From Pseudomonas putida (GTDB lineage Bacteria; Pseudomonadota; Gammaproteobacteria; Pseudomonadales; Pseudomonadaceae), in the NCBI RefSeq assembly GCF_002025705.1, contig NZ_CP018846.1, positions 248,001 to 312,000 of the forward strand: a stretch of DNA of 64,000 bases, given 5' to 3'. The position numbers and the translations under genes were made by a program. Below are positions 1-11,697 of the stretch, one piece after another. Positions within the stretch are counted from its first letter, which is position 1. Every line of letters begins with the position of its first letter. The notes beneath the pieces were generated by a model. The model ran no database searches, was not told the DNA's origin, and saw nothing but the letters and a program-made list of their open reading frames with translations.

Positions 1-1
1 C

Positions 2-34
2 AAGCCCGGTGGGCAAGGGGAGCAGCGGCCATGA
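2..34 (+). CDS. fdoH: C-terminal tail of formate dehydrogenase beta (Fe-S) subunit, partial
   Basis: The frame starting at base 2 is open to a TGA at 32-34 that overlaps the fdoI start codon as ATGA. The ten residues are KPGGQGEQRP. This is only a tail, so the identity rests on position: in formate dehydrogenase operons the Fe-S beta subunit gene directly precedes the cytochrome b gamma subunit gene. The sequence itself carries no diagnostic motif. Confidence 0.5.
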   Translation, partial: KPGGQGEQRP

Positions 35-687
35 ACGACAACAAACCTATCCTGCGCTACAACGCCAACGAGCGGACCAACCACTGGATCGTCGCGATCC
101 TGTTCATGACGGCAGGGCTCTCGGGGCTGGCGCTGTTCCACCCGGCACTGTTCTGGCTCAGCCATCTGTTCGGCGGCGGGCCTTGGACGCGCATCCTGCA
201 CCCGTTCCTGGGCGTGGCGATGTTCGTGTTCTTCCTGGGCCTGGTGGTGCGCTTCTGGCGTGCCAACTTCATCACCGCCAACGACCGCCTTTGGCTGCGC
301 CGCGTGGACCGGGTGATGTTGAACAAGGAGGAGGGCGTGCCGCCAATTGGCAAGTACAACGCCGGCCAGAAGCTGCTGTTCTGGACCCTGCTGGCGTGCA
401 TGCTGGTGCTGCTACTCAGCGGCGTGGTGATCTGGCGCGCGTATTTCAGCCACCTGTTCGGCATCGAGGTCATTCGCCTGTCGGCGCTGGCCCACGCCCT
501 GGCGGCGTTCGTGCTGATCCTAAGCATCATCGTGCATATCTACGCTGGTATCTGGATCAAGGGCTCGATCGGCGCCATGCTGCATGGCTGGGTCAGCCGC
601 GCCTGGGCACGCAAGCACCATGAGTTGTGGTACCGCGAAGTGACCGGCGACAAGACGCCGAGCAATCATGGACGCAAAGAAGGATGA
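31..687 (+). CDS. fdoI: Formate dehydrogenase-O/N gamma subunit, cytochrome b556
   Basis: Inner-membrane di-heme cytochrome b subunit that passes electrons from the FdoG/FdoH formate dehydrogenase to quinone. The 218-residue protein matches the family length and has four hydrophobic segments (about 20-37, 55-75, 115-135, 152-172). His18, His57, His155 and His169 fall at the same residue numbers as the heme b ligands known in E. coli FdnI, which is strong support. It overlaps the upstream beta-subunit frame by ATGA and the downstream fdhE by 20 bases, so it belongs to one operon. The alpha subunit, expected to contain selenocysteine, lies outside the window. Confidence 0.95.
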   Translation: MNDNKPILRYNANERTNHWIVAILFMTAGLSGLALFHPALFWLSHLFGGGPWTRILHPFLGVAMFVFFLGLVVRFWRANFITANDRLWLRRVDRVMLNKEEGVPPIGKYNAGQKLLFWTLLACMLVLLLSGVVIWRAYFSHLFGIEVIRLSALAHALAAFVLILSIIVHIYAGIWIKGSIGAMLHGWVSRAWARKHHELWYREVTGDKTPSNHGRKEG

Positions 688-1612
688 GCGCTTGAGCACG
701 ATACTCGAACCTGGGCAGATCGAAGCTTCGGCGGTAATGCCGCCGTTTCTGCATCTGCCGCCTGCCAATTTGTTTGCAATGCGCGCAGCGCGCCTGGAAT
801 ACCTGGCCGAGGGCAATGCCCTGGGTGATTACCTGCGGCTGATCGCGCAGCTGTGCCACGTCCAGCAGCAGCTTGTGGATAACCCACCCGGCGGTTTGCC
901 GGTGGCCGAGGAGCGTCAGCGCCTGTGCATAAGTCATGGCCTGCCACCGCTGGCAGCCGACAGCCTGGTGCGCGAAGGGCCGTGGCTGGTCTGGTTGCAG
1001 GCCTTGCTTACCCACCTTGACAGTGAGGCTAGCGGCCCGCTGGGCGAGGCGCTGCAGGCCCTGCGCGACAGTGATGATAGCCAGCGCAAGGGCTGGGGTA
1101 TCGCCTTGCTCGGCGGGCAGTACGATGCGCTGCCAGCGGCGTTGGTGCCGTTCATTGGCGCCGCCTTGCAGGCTGCCTGGTCGAGCTGGTTGCTGGCGCT
1201 GCCAGCCCCCGAGCTCAAGCCCGCCGGCAGCCTGGCCCAGTGCCCGGCCTGCGGTTCGCCAGCAATGGCCGGGGTTGTGCGTAACCGTGGCAAGCACAAC
1301 GGTTTGCGTTACCTGGCCTGTTCGCTGTGCGCCTGTGAGTGGCATGTGGTGCGGGTCAAGTGCGTGTACTGCGAGTCGAGCAAGGATTTGCGCTACACCA
1401 GCCTTGAAGATGACCGCCATGCACCGGGCAAGGCGCCGCTGCGTGCCGAGTGTTGCCCAGGCTGCGAGAGCTACCTGAAGCAGAATTACCTGGAGAACGA
1501 TGCCGCGGCCGAGCCACTGGCTGACGACCTGGCTAGCCTGGCGCTGGATATCCGGCTGGACGAAGAGGGCTTCCATCGCCTGGCACCGAACCTGATGTTC
1601 GCGCCTGGGTAG
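668..1612 (+). CDS. fdhE: Formate dehydrogenase accessory protein FdhE
   Basis: Cytoplasmic accessory protein needed for maturation of respiratory formate dehydrogenases. The 314-residue product has the usual FdhE layout: a helical N-terminal half, then a C-terminal zinc/iron-ribbon region with four paired-cysteine motifs (CPAC, CSLC, CVYC and CPGC, roughly residues 195-275). The start at 668 lies inside the fdoI end, giving tight coupling in the fdo operon. The next genes are selA, selB and selC, consistent with a formate dehydrogenase that contains selenocysteine. Confidence 0.95.
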   Translation: MDAKKDERLSTILEPGQIEASAVMPPFLHLPPANLFAMRAARLEYLAEGNALGDYLRLIAQLCHVQQQLVDNPPGGLPVAEERQRLCISHGLPPLAADSLVREGPWLVWLQALLTHLDSEASGPLGEALQALRDSDDSQRKGWGIALLGGQYDALPAALVPFIGAALQAAWSSWLLALPAPELKPAGSLAQCPACGSPAMAGVVRNRGKHNGLRYLACSLCACEWHVVRVKCVYCESSKDLRYTSLEDDRHAPGKAPLRAECCPGCESYLKQNYLENDAAAEPLADDLASLALDIRLDEEGFHRLAPNLMFAPG

Positions 1613-1643
1613 TAGGGGAGTGTCTACACTGTAATACCGAGTC

Positions 1644-1740
1644 GCCTGCTTCGCGGGTAAACCCGCTCCCACAAAGGCCTGCGCCGTCTCCCAGACCTGT
1701 GGAGAACCCTGTGGGAGCGGGCTTGCCCGCGAAGAGGCCA
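1644..1740. repeat. REP pair (BIME), family A, between fdhE and selA
   Basis: Two inverted copies of the GCGGGTAAACCCGCTCCCACA-type palindrome face each other. The left copy reads CTTCGCGGGTAAACCCGCTC and the right copy GAGCGGGCTTGCCCGCGAAG. This is the common P. putida REP type. It fills most of the 162-base gap between fdhE and selA and could form a hairpin that separates the two transcripts. Confidence 0.85.
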
Positions 1741-1768
1741 GAACAGACAACGGATCAGTCCAAGGTAG

Positions 1769-5118
<3,350 letters not shown>

Positions 5119-5124
5119 GTTCAA

Positions 5125-5220
5125 GGAAGGCAATCGCGCCCGGTGGCGCGGCCGGGCTTCAAACCCGGTTGGGGACGGCAGCCGTTCCCGGGCAGGTTCG
5201 ACTCCCGCTGCCTTCCGCCA
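5125..5220 (+). tRNA. selC: tRNA-Sec (anticodon TCA)
   Basis: The 96-base gene starts GGAAGGCA and ends TGCCTTCC-G-CCA, giving the 8-bp acceptor stem typical of bacterial tRNA(Sec) and an encoded CCA. The anticodon stem CCGGG/CCCGG encloses the loop CTTCAAA, with anticodon TCA at 5159-5161. A long variable arm (GGGGACGGCAGCCGTTCCC) and the T loop GGTTCGACTCC follow. It lies six bases after selB. This is the only tRNA gene found in the window. Confidence 0.97.
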
Positions 5221-5247
5221 TTCTCACCGCATTGCAAGGCGCTCTTC

Positions 5248-5364
5248 TGTAGGAGCGGCCTTGTGTCGCGAAAGGGGCGCGAAGCGGCCCCGGGTTTTCA
5301 GCTTCGTCGCATAGGTCGCCGGGGCTGCTTTGCAGCCCTTTCGCGACGCAAGGCCGCTCCTACA
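5248..5364. repeat. REP pair, family B, overlapping the ansA stop codon
   Basis: Inverted copies of TGTAGGAGCGGCCTTGTGTCG (left) and its complement (right, CGACGCAAGGCCGCTCCTACA) flank a 60-base centre with secondary complementary segments (GGGGCGCGAAGCGGCCCC and GGGGCTGCTTTGCAGCCC). The right copy supplies the TAG stop codon (5360-5362, minus strand) of the asparaginase gene. Confidence 0.85.
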
Positions 5365-6346
5365 GCCGCTCTCCACACAGATCCAGCGCGAACCAGTGCT
5401 CGGCAGCATCCACATCCAACCCCGCCCCCAGCAGCGCAAACATCTTGCCCAGCGCCGCCTCGCGGGTCATGCCGCCACCACTGACCAGCCCGGCGCCGCG
5501 CAAGCGATTACCCGCCGCATAGGTATCGAACACCACCGACCCTTCCGGACACTGGCTGATGGCGGCCAGCAGCACACCACGCTGGCGCGCTGCACGCAGC
5601 ACCTCCAGCAGCGCCTGGTCGTCCGACGGGCCGGTACCACTGCCATAGCACTCCAGCAGCAGCCCTTGTACGCCACTGCCGAGCAATGCCTTCAGGTGCG
5701 CGGCCTGCAGGCCCGGGAACACCGGCATCACCGCCAGGTTGACCGGTTGGCGCTGCTGGCGATAGCCCAGAGCGGCAGGCAAATCGGTGGCACGCTCGCC
5801 TTCACGATGGCGCGGCAGTGCGGCGAAGGCGTCAAAGGCCTCGCTACGCAGTTTCGAAGTCCGGCAGCCATGCAGCAACTGGCCGTGGAAATATAACTGC
5901 ACGCCAGCTTCCAGGCCCTGTCCGACCTGGCGCAGGGCCCCGCACAGGTTGTCCCAGGCATCGCTCCCCGGCGCCCCGGCCGGCAGCATCGAGCCGGTCA
6001 GCAGCACCGGCACCGGCAGGCCCAGCAGCAGGAACGACAGCGCAGCGGCGCTGTAGGCCAGGCTATCGGTGCCATGCAGCACCAGCACGCCGTCATGGCC
6101 AGCGTCCACTGCTGCGACGATGGCATCGCGCATCGCCAGCCAGTTGTGTTGCTGCATGTTGGCGCTGTCGAGCAACGGGTTCATTTCCTGCAGCGTCCAT
6201 TGCACCTGGGGCGCATCGGGCAGCTGGGCGAGGTGTTCGCGCATGCGCGTGTCGAAACCACCGGCCGGCGCCAGGCCTTCGGCGGTTTCCAGCATGCCGA
6301 TGGTGCCACCGGTGTAGAGGACGAGGAGATTCTTGACTGCACGCAT
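5360..6346 (-). CDS. ansA: L-asparaginase, cytoplasmic type I
   Basis: Hydrolyses L-asparagine to aspartate and ammonia. With the start MRAVKNLL (6346) the protein has 328 residues and no signal peptide, like type I enzymes. The first active-site motif TGGTIGM (Thr15) and the second HGTDSLAYSA with the catalytic Thr-Asp pair are both present. A TTG or ATG three codons earlier (6355) is also possible. The stop codon lies inside a REP element. The Na+/alanine symporter gene upstream reads in the same direction but is separated by a hairpin, so the two may or may not be co-transcribed. Confidence 0.9.
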   Translation of the reverse strand: MRAVKNLLVLYTGGTIGMLETAEGLAPAGGFDTRMREHLAQLPDAPQVQWTLQEMNPLLDSANMQQHNWLAMRDAIVAAVDAGHDGVLVLHGTDSLAYSAAALSFLLLGLPVPVLLTGSMLPAGAPGSDAWDNLCGALRQVGQGLEAGVQLYFHGQLLHGCRTSKLRSEAFDAFAALPRHREGERATDLPAALGYRQQRQPVNLAVMPVFPGLQAAHLKALLGSGVQGLLLECYGSGTGPSDDQALLEVLRAARQRGVLLAAISQCPEGSVVFDTYAAGNRLRGAGLVSGGGMTREAALGKMFALLGAGLDVDAAEHWFALDLCGERL

Positions 6347-6380
6347 GGAAAGCATCCGAAGCGGTGAGCGGAGGTAGAGC

Positions 6381-6403
6381 AGCCGCCCACGGAAGGGGCG
6401 GCT
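6381..6403 (-). terminator. Hairpin downstream of the alanine symporter gene
   Basis: AGCCGCCC (6381-6388) pairs with GGGCGGCT (6396-6403) around a 7-base loop, 16 bases past the symporter stop on the minus strand. There is no clear U-tract, so it is a weak candidate for an intrinsic terminator. Confidence 0.45.
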
Positions 6404-6418
6404 GGGCAGGGGAGGATA

Positions 6419-7861
6419 TCAGCGCTGCGACTGAGCTTGGCCGACTGCTTTGTCAGTGGCTGTTTCCGCCTGTGGATTGGCAGGCCAGGCGTTGCGGTCC
6501 AGGTCCAGGTCGGCGAACTTCGACGAGTCGAACACTGGCTGCTGGATGCCGGCCTTGCGCTGGTCATCGTAGTCGCGCATCACCCGCAGGCCGACTTTGA
6601 ACAGCAGGGCCAGGGCTACCAGGTTGACGAAGGCCAGGCAGGTCATGGTGATGTCGGCGAAGGCGAACACGGTCGACAGGTCCTGCATCGAGCCCCACAC
6701 CACCAGCGCCAGTACCAGGGCACGGAACGCCAGCAGCACCATGCGGTTGCGGCTGAGGAACTGCAGGCTGTTTTCGCCCAGGTAGTAGTTGTAGAGGATG
6801 CAGGTGAATACGAACAGCGACAGTGCCACGCTGACGAACAGGCGGCCCCAGTCACCGACCACGGCGGCCAGCGAGTTCTGGGTCAGGACGATGCCGTCAC
6901 CTTCGAAGCCTGGGGTGTAGAAGCCCGACAGCAGGATCAGCAGCGCGGTGCAGGTGCAGATCACGAAGGTGTCGAGGAACACGCTGAATGCCTGGACCAC
7001 GCCCTGGGCACCTGGGTGCTTCACGGCGGCCACGGCAGCTACGTTCGGGGCACTGCCCAGACCGGCTTCGTTGGCGAACACGCCACGCTTCACGCCCATG
7101 ACGATGGCGCTGCCAAGCAGGCCGCCGAACGCCGGGTCGAGGCCAAAGGCGCTCTTGAAGATGGTTTCCAGCATGGCGGGCACGTGTTCGATCTGGGTGC
7201 CGATCACGTACAGGGTCACGCCGATGTAGGCCAGGGTCTTGACCGGTACCAGCAGGTCCGACACCGCCGCGATACGCTTGATGCCACCGAGGAAGGTGAT
7301 TGCCAGCAGCACCGCCAGGACGATACCGGTGTGGCGCGGGTCGAAGGCAAAGGCGTTCTGCAGCGAGTGGGTCACGGTGTACGACTGCAGGCCGATGAAG
7401 GCGAAGCCGTAGGTGACCAGCAGCAGGATCGAGAACACGATGGCCATGCTTTTGCGCTTCAGGCCGTGCTGGATGTAGTAGGCCGGGCCACCACGGTACA
7501 GGCCGTCGCCGTCGGCGCGCTTGTAGACCTGGGCCAGGGTGCATTCGAAGAAGCTGCTGGCCATGCCGACCAGTGCCGTGACCCACATCCAGAACACCGC
7601 GCCTGGGCCACCCAGGGTTACGGCGATGCCGACACCGGCGATGTTACCGGCGCCAACGCGGCCGGCCAGGCTCAGCATCAGAGCCTGGAAGGAGCTCAGC
7701 TGGCCTGCCTGGCCACGCAGCGACTCTTTGAAGACGGCGAACATGTGGCCGAAGTGGCGGAACTGAACGAACCGCGAACGGATGGTGAAGTAACCGCCGA
7801 GACCGACGATCAGCACGATGAGAAGTTTCCCCGAGAGGAAATCGTTGAGTGCTTCGAGCAT
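6419..7861 (-). CDS. Sodium:alanine symporter, AGCS family
   Basis: Inner-membrane Na+-coupled amino-acid carrier, most likely for alanine or glycine. The 480-residue product is hydrophobic throughout with about ten to eleven membrane segments. It carries the family signatures GRVGAGNIAGVGIA (residues 67-80) and GVKRGVFANEAGLGSAPN (about 255-272). Length and motifs match AlsT/DagA-type proteins. It is transcribed away from the XRE regulator that starts at 8041. Confidence 0.92.
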   Translation of the reverse strand: MLEALNDFLSGKLLIVLIVGLGGYFTIRSRFVQFRHFGHMFAVFKESLRGQAGQLSSFQALMLSLAGRVGAGNIAGVGIAVTLGGPGAVFWMWVTALVGMASSFFECTLAQVYKRADGDGLYRGGPAYYIQHGLKRKSMAIVFSILLLVTYGFAFIGLQSYTVTHSLQNAFAFDPRHTGIVLAVLLAITFLGGIKRIAAVSDLLVPVKTLAYIGVTLYVIGTQIEHVPAMLETIFKSAFGLDPAFGGLLGSAIVMGVKRGVFANEAGLGSAPNVAAVAAVKHPGAQGVVQAFSVFLDTFVICTCTALLILLSGFYTPGFEGDGIVLTQNSLAAVVGDWGRLFVSVALSLFVFTCILYNYYLGENSLQFLSRNRMVLLAFRALVLALVVWGSMQDLSTVFAFADITMTCLAFVNLVALALLFKVGLRVMRDYDDQRKAGIQQPVFDSSKFADLDLDRNAWPANPQAETATDKAVGQAQSQR

Positions 7862-8040
7862 TGGAAAATGACCTCGATTCTTATTCTTCGCATGGAATGA
7901 CTAGCGGACGGCAGGCGCACCGCTATTCGTTGGGGCGCATGGTTGGCCATGACAAGAGTGGTTACAATTTCGCGGGTTGCTCTGATTTGGTGCGACTTGA
8001 TGCTAGACTGGCATCATTCGCGTCACCTGAGTCCCCTGTC

Positions 8041-8850
8041 ATGAGCGATCATTTCGCTACCAACCTCAAATTGGCCTGCAGCCACTACCGCTCTATCTCG
8101 GAAGTTTGCCGCCAGCTCTCGATCAACCGCGCGCAGTTCAACAAGTACCTGAGCGGCCAGAGCCGACCGACGCCTTTCAACCTCAAGCGCATCGGTGATT
8201 TCTTCGGTGTCGAGGATTACGAGCTGAATCTGCCGGCCGAGCAGTTCGCCCGCCTGATCGGCGCACGCGTATCGACTGTCACCGACCAGCCCGGCGACCC
8301 GATCAGCGAACTGTTCCGCCCGCTGCACGATCAAGCCGGCAACCTGTCGCGCTATTGCGGGTATTACTTCGAGTATTCCAACTGCATGTCGGTACCCGGC
8401 ACCATCCTGGTGTCGCTGGTGCACCTGTGGGAGGAGCGCGGCCGCTTCATGTTCGAGCGCCAGGAACGCCAGGAGCGCTCCAGCGCCACCGACCAGCATG
8501 CCGAGGTGCGCTGCCGTTACCTGGGAGCGGCGTTCCAGCTGCAGGACCGGATGTTCCTCATCGACTACGAGTCGCTGACCTTCAACGAGATGAGCCAGAC
8601 CATCCTCATCCCCAGCTTCAAGAGCCGCATCACCCGCCTCAATGGCCTGAAGGCCGGGGTGTCGAGCGGCGACCGGCGCAATCCGGCCTGCACCCGCGTG
8701 GTGTGGGAGTATCTGGGCGAGGAGATCAACCGCATCAATGCCTATCGGCAGGTCAGGCTGTACCGGCCGGATGACCCACGGATAGATGACGATGTGCGCG
8801 AGCGGTTGAGTGTGGGGCCGCTCAGTAACGGGCTGTTTGAAATCGAGTGA
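8041..8850 (+). CDS. XRE-type helix-turn-helix transcriptional regulator
   Basis: DNA-binding protein of 269 residues. The first 60 residues form a Cro/CI-type HTH (ISEVCRQLSINRAQFNKYLSG) followed by a domain-length helix (RIGDFFGVEDYEL). The rest, about 200 residues, is a conserved effector or oligomerisation region of unknown ligand. I use the ATG at 8041 because the HTH begins right after it, although the frame is open back to 7849. A short dyad GATGC-N7-GCATC lies just upstream (about 7999-8015) and could be an operator. It is divergent from the alanine symporter, which it may regulate (inference). Confidence 0.85.
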   Translation: MSDHFATNLKLACSHYRSISEVCRQLSINRAQFNKYLSGQSRPTPFNLKRIGDFFGVEDYELNLPAEQFARLIGARVSTVTDQPGDPISELFRPLHDQAGNLSRYCGYYFEYSNCMSVPGTILVSLVHLWEERGRFMFERQERQERSSATDQHAEVRCRYLGAAFQLQDRMFLIDYESLTFNEMSQTILIPSFKSRITRLNGLKAGVSSGDRRNPACTRVVWEYLGEEINRINAYRQVRLYRPDDPRIDDDVRERLSVGPLSNGLFEIE

Positions 8851-8861
8851 TGGTCAGCGCG

Positions 8862-9707
8862 TCACGCGCCGTCGAGGATGAACGTTGCAACCGCATTGCC
8901 AACCTTGTCCGCGATGGCCGGCGTGCTGCGTAAGTGGGCGGCGATGCCGTGGTCACAGTCTGTAAGGAACAGGCATTGCAAACGCGCCGCCGGCACGGCC
9001 CGCATCAGCGCGTGGGTGACCTCTTCAGGGATCGGGCTGTAGCGCTCGGTACCGGCCAGCCACAGGTTACCTGCGCTGGTCCCTGGCCCTTTGCCGAAGC
9101 GTTGCGAGTTGAGCCCGTCATACTCGCCAATCACCATCAGCACTCTGCCCTGGAACTGCTTTAGAAAGGCATAGCTGTCGCTATCGAGAAAGCCGTAAGG
9201 CTTGCTGATGGCCGCTGTGAATGCCGGGCCAAACGGCGCTTGGTGGGCATCATCGGGATAGACCGCTGGGCAGATCAACACGATGCTGCGCACTTGCGGC
9301 AACCGTGCCGCAAGTTTCAATGCGATTGCTGCGCCCAGGCTGTGGCCTATGAGTGTTTGGCATAGAGGCGCGATATGCGCGTGGAATCGCAGTGCCTCTT
9401 CGAGGTTGGTATTTAGTGACGGCGACACTGCGCCTGGTTCGCTGGCGAGGCTGTGGCCGGAAAGATTGCCAGTGAGCGACCCGATGCCAGCGGCTTGCAA
9501 GCGATAGAGCAGGGGATTGAGCCGGGTAAAGTCCGAACGCGCGCCACCCAGCACGAATGCCGGTGCTGCGCGCTCGGTATCAGGAACCAACAATCGGGCC
9601 TGTTGCAGGTAGCTTCCGAATTGTTCATCGATGAACAGCTCTTTGCCCGGGGCGGGCTCGTCGAACTGCCATTTCAGGCGCTGCTGGGTGCCCGTTTGCC
9701 AGTGCAT
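8862..9707 (-). CDS. Alpha/beta hydrolase of unknown substrate
   Basis: Serine hydrolase fold, 281 residues, no signal peptide. The nucleophile elbow is GHSLGA (Ser about residue 122), with likely acid Asp in GEYDG and His in DCDHGIA near the C-terminus, so the triad looks complete. It starts 12 bases after the end of the broken TauE/SafE gene and reads in the same direction, suggesting a two-gene unit. The substrate cannot be told from the sequence. Confidence 0.8.
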   Translation of the reverse strand: MHWQTGTQQRLKWQFDEPAPGKELFIDEQFGSYLQQARLLVPDTERAAPAFVLGGARSDFTRLNPLLYRLQAAGIGSLTGNLSGHSLASEPGAVSPSLNTNLEEALRFHAHIAPLCQTLIGHSLGAAIALKLAARLPQVRSIVLICPAVYPDDAHQAPFGPAFTAAISKPYGFLDSDSYAFLKQFQGRVLMVIGEYDGLNSQRFGKGPGTSAGNLWLAGTERYSPIPEEVTHALMRAVPAARLQCLFLTDCDHGIAAHLRSTPAIADKVGNAVATFILDGA

Positions 9708-9719
9708 GGTGCTCTCTAG

Positions 9720-10513
9720 CTAGAAGAACTGATTGTGCAGCCATTCGCCAAGTGGGTTGCCTGAGTCGAGCAACAGCTTCAGTGCCATGATGCAGCATAC
9801 GCAGACCAGCAGCGGTTTGATCAGCTGCGGGCCGAAATGTACTGCGCAGCGTGCCCCCAACTGTGCCCCCACTAACGCGGCAAACGCCATTGCCAGCGCC
9901 AGCGGCCAGATGATCGCCCCGCTCAGTGAGAACACCGACAACGCGCCCAGGTTGCAAGCTGCGTTCAGCAGTTTGCTGTTGCACACGGCTTGTATCAGGT
10001 GCTGGCCCAGCAGTATCACGCAGGCCAGCATGAAGAACGAGCCGACCCCCGGGCCAAAGATCCCGTCATAGAAACCGATGATCGGAGCCACTGCCACGCA
10101 GCACAGGCTAGTCGAAATCTTTGCCTTGCGCGCTTGTTCATTCGATTTTGGGCTGAAGGCGAAGTAGGCCGCCACCAGAATCAGCAATATGGGTACGCAA
10201 GCTTGTAAAACGTTCTTGGGTACGTAGCTGACAGACAAGGCGCCCAGGGCCCCTCCGATGAAGGACAGACAGCCATGGGGCTGCCGCGCTTCCAGTCGAT
10301 CATGCCTTTGCGGGCAAAAGCGCACGTAGCCGACACCGTGGCCGAAGCCGCCTGGAATTTGTTGGTGGCAATAGCTGCCAAGGGTTCTATGCCGGCAACG
10401 AACAAGACCGGGAGTGTGATCAAGCCCCCGCCTCCTGCGATCGCATCAAAAAAGCCAGCCATCAGTGCAACCAGGGCGAGTATCAGGATGAGGTTCAAGT
10501 CGAGTTCGATCAC
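9720..10513 (-). pseudogene. TauE/SafE family membrane permease, frameshifted
   Basis: Two overlapping minus-strand frames together encode one TauE/SafE (YfcA-like) permease of about 264 residues. The N-terminal part (GTG at 10513) carries FDAIAGGGGLITLP and reads up to SPMA. The C-terminal part resumes with LSFIGGALGALSVSYVP in another frame and ends at 9720. The break lies near 10264-10274, where the minus strand reads ATGGCTGTCTGTCC. Inserting one A (GTC ATG TCC) would restore a continuous, family-like protein. It may be a true pseudogene or a sequencing error. TauE/SafE proteins export sulfite, sulfoacetate or similar anions. Confidence 0.85.
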
Positions 10514-10812
10514 TGGGTGTTTTCCTGTTCTCAGCCACTAATGGGGCATTGAACATTCCTTGTTGTTGTTTTTATGCAGCTCCTCACCTGGCAAGTGGGT
10601 GAGTCAACTATTCAATGCAGTTATGCTGCTTCGCGAAAGCCAGCTCATTCCCGGCATGCTGTAGGAGAAGTCTGATGGCGACTGTCTTGATATTTGTAAA
10701 ACTGAATTCACTACCGTCGGCGGCCTTGGCCAGGCCCTGCGTTGGACTTCCCGGGCAGGAAACCGCAAAATGACCCCTTTCCCTCATCAACCTGTTCGGA
10801 TCTGCTGACTCT
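10514..10812. other. Intergenic region between the TauE/SafE gene and the epimerase pair
   Basis: These 299 bases separate two divergent genes and should hold both promoters. I see a short dyad near 10619-10640 (GCAGTTATGCTGC) but no convincing operator, small gene or terminator. The region is more AT-rich than its surroundings. Confidence 0.5.
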
Positions 10813-11697
10813 ATGCGTATGCGCCTGATGCTGTTGGGTGGTGGCAATGCCCTCGGGCAAGCGCTGATTCGTCTCGGGGCCGAGGAGGACATCGCATTCC
10901 TGGCACCGCGCCCGCCGGAAAACGGCTGGGCCCCGGCCAGCCTCACTCAGCTGCTTGACGATCATCGCCCCGATGCCCTGGTCAACCTGGCCTACTACTT
11001 CGACTGGTTCCAGGCCGAGTCGGTCAGCGACCAGCGTCTGGCCCAGCAGGAGCGGGCTGTAGAGCGGTTGGCGGAGTTGTGCCAGCATCACCAGATCACC
11101 CTGGTGCAGCCTTCCAGCTACCGGGTGTTCGATGGTTCGCGGGCCACCGCCTACAGCGAGAAGGACGAACCGGTACCGCTGGGCCAGCGTGGCCAGGCGC
11201 TGTGGCGTATCGAGCAAAGCGTGCGCGCGGCGTGCCCGCAGCATGTGCTGCTGCGCTTTGGCTGGTTGTTGGACGAGAGCATCGACGGCGCCCTGGGCCG
11301 CTTCCTGACCCGCGCCGAACAACCGCAGGAGCTGCTGCTGGCCGATGACCGGCGCGGCAACCCGACGCCGGTAGACGACGCTGCGCGGGTGATCCTGTCG
11401 GTGCTCAAGCAGCTTGATTGCAGTGCACCGCTGTGGGGTACCTACCACTACGCCGGCAACGAGGCGACCACGCCGCTGGCGCTGGGCCAGGCGATTCTCA
11501 GCGAGGCCGGGCAGTACCGTCAGCTGGCAGTGCAGGCGCCGACCGCGCAGGCCCATGCCGCACGGCCGGACGCCAGCGAGGAGCCGCAACACGCGGTACT
11601 GGCCTGCAAGAAAATTCTTCACACTTTCGGTATCAAGCCGCGTGCCTGGCGCGCGGGCTTGCCACCATTACTGGATCGATTCTACCGCCATGGCTGA
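10813..11697 (+). CDS. Sugar-nucleotide reductase/epimerase-like protein (RmlD-type SDR)
   Basis: Extended short-chain dehydrogenase fold, 294 residues, with an N-terminal Rossmann motif LLGGGNALGQAL and a long C-terminal substrate-binding part. It most resembles dTDP-4-dehydrorhamnose reductase-like proteins. The usual YxxxK is not clear: SSYRVFDGS and the YSEKDEP region stand where it would be expected, so catalytic competence is uncertain. The stop overlaps the next epimerase by 8 bases, so the two are co-translated. No glycosyltransferases are nearby, so the pathway is unknown. An alternative ATG lies two codons in. Confidence 0.75.
   Translation: MRMRLMLLGGGNALGQALIRLGAEEDIAFLAPRPPENGWAPASLTQLLDDHRPDALVNLAYYFDWFQAESVSDQRLAQQERAVERLAELCQHHQITLVQPSSYRVFDGSRATAYSEKDEPVPLGQRGQALWRIEQSVRAACPQHVLLRFGWLLDESIDGALGRFLTRAEQPQELLLADDRRGNPTPVDDAARVILSVLKQLDCSAPLWGTYHYAGNEATTPLALGQAILSEAGQYRQLAVQAPTAQAHAARPDASEEPQHAVLACKKILHTFGIKPRAWRAGLPPLLDRFYRHG

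Noticed and set aside
6437..7900. 487-codon plus-strand frame opposite the alanine symporter
   Set aside because: Its composition is Gln/His/Glu-rich with no domain, while the minus strand encodes a clear AGCS transporter.
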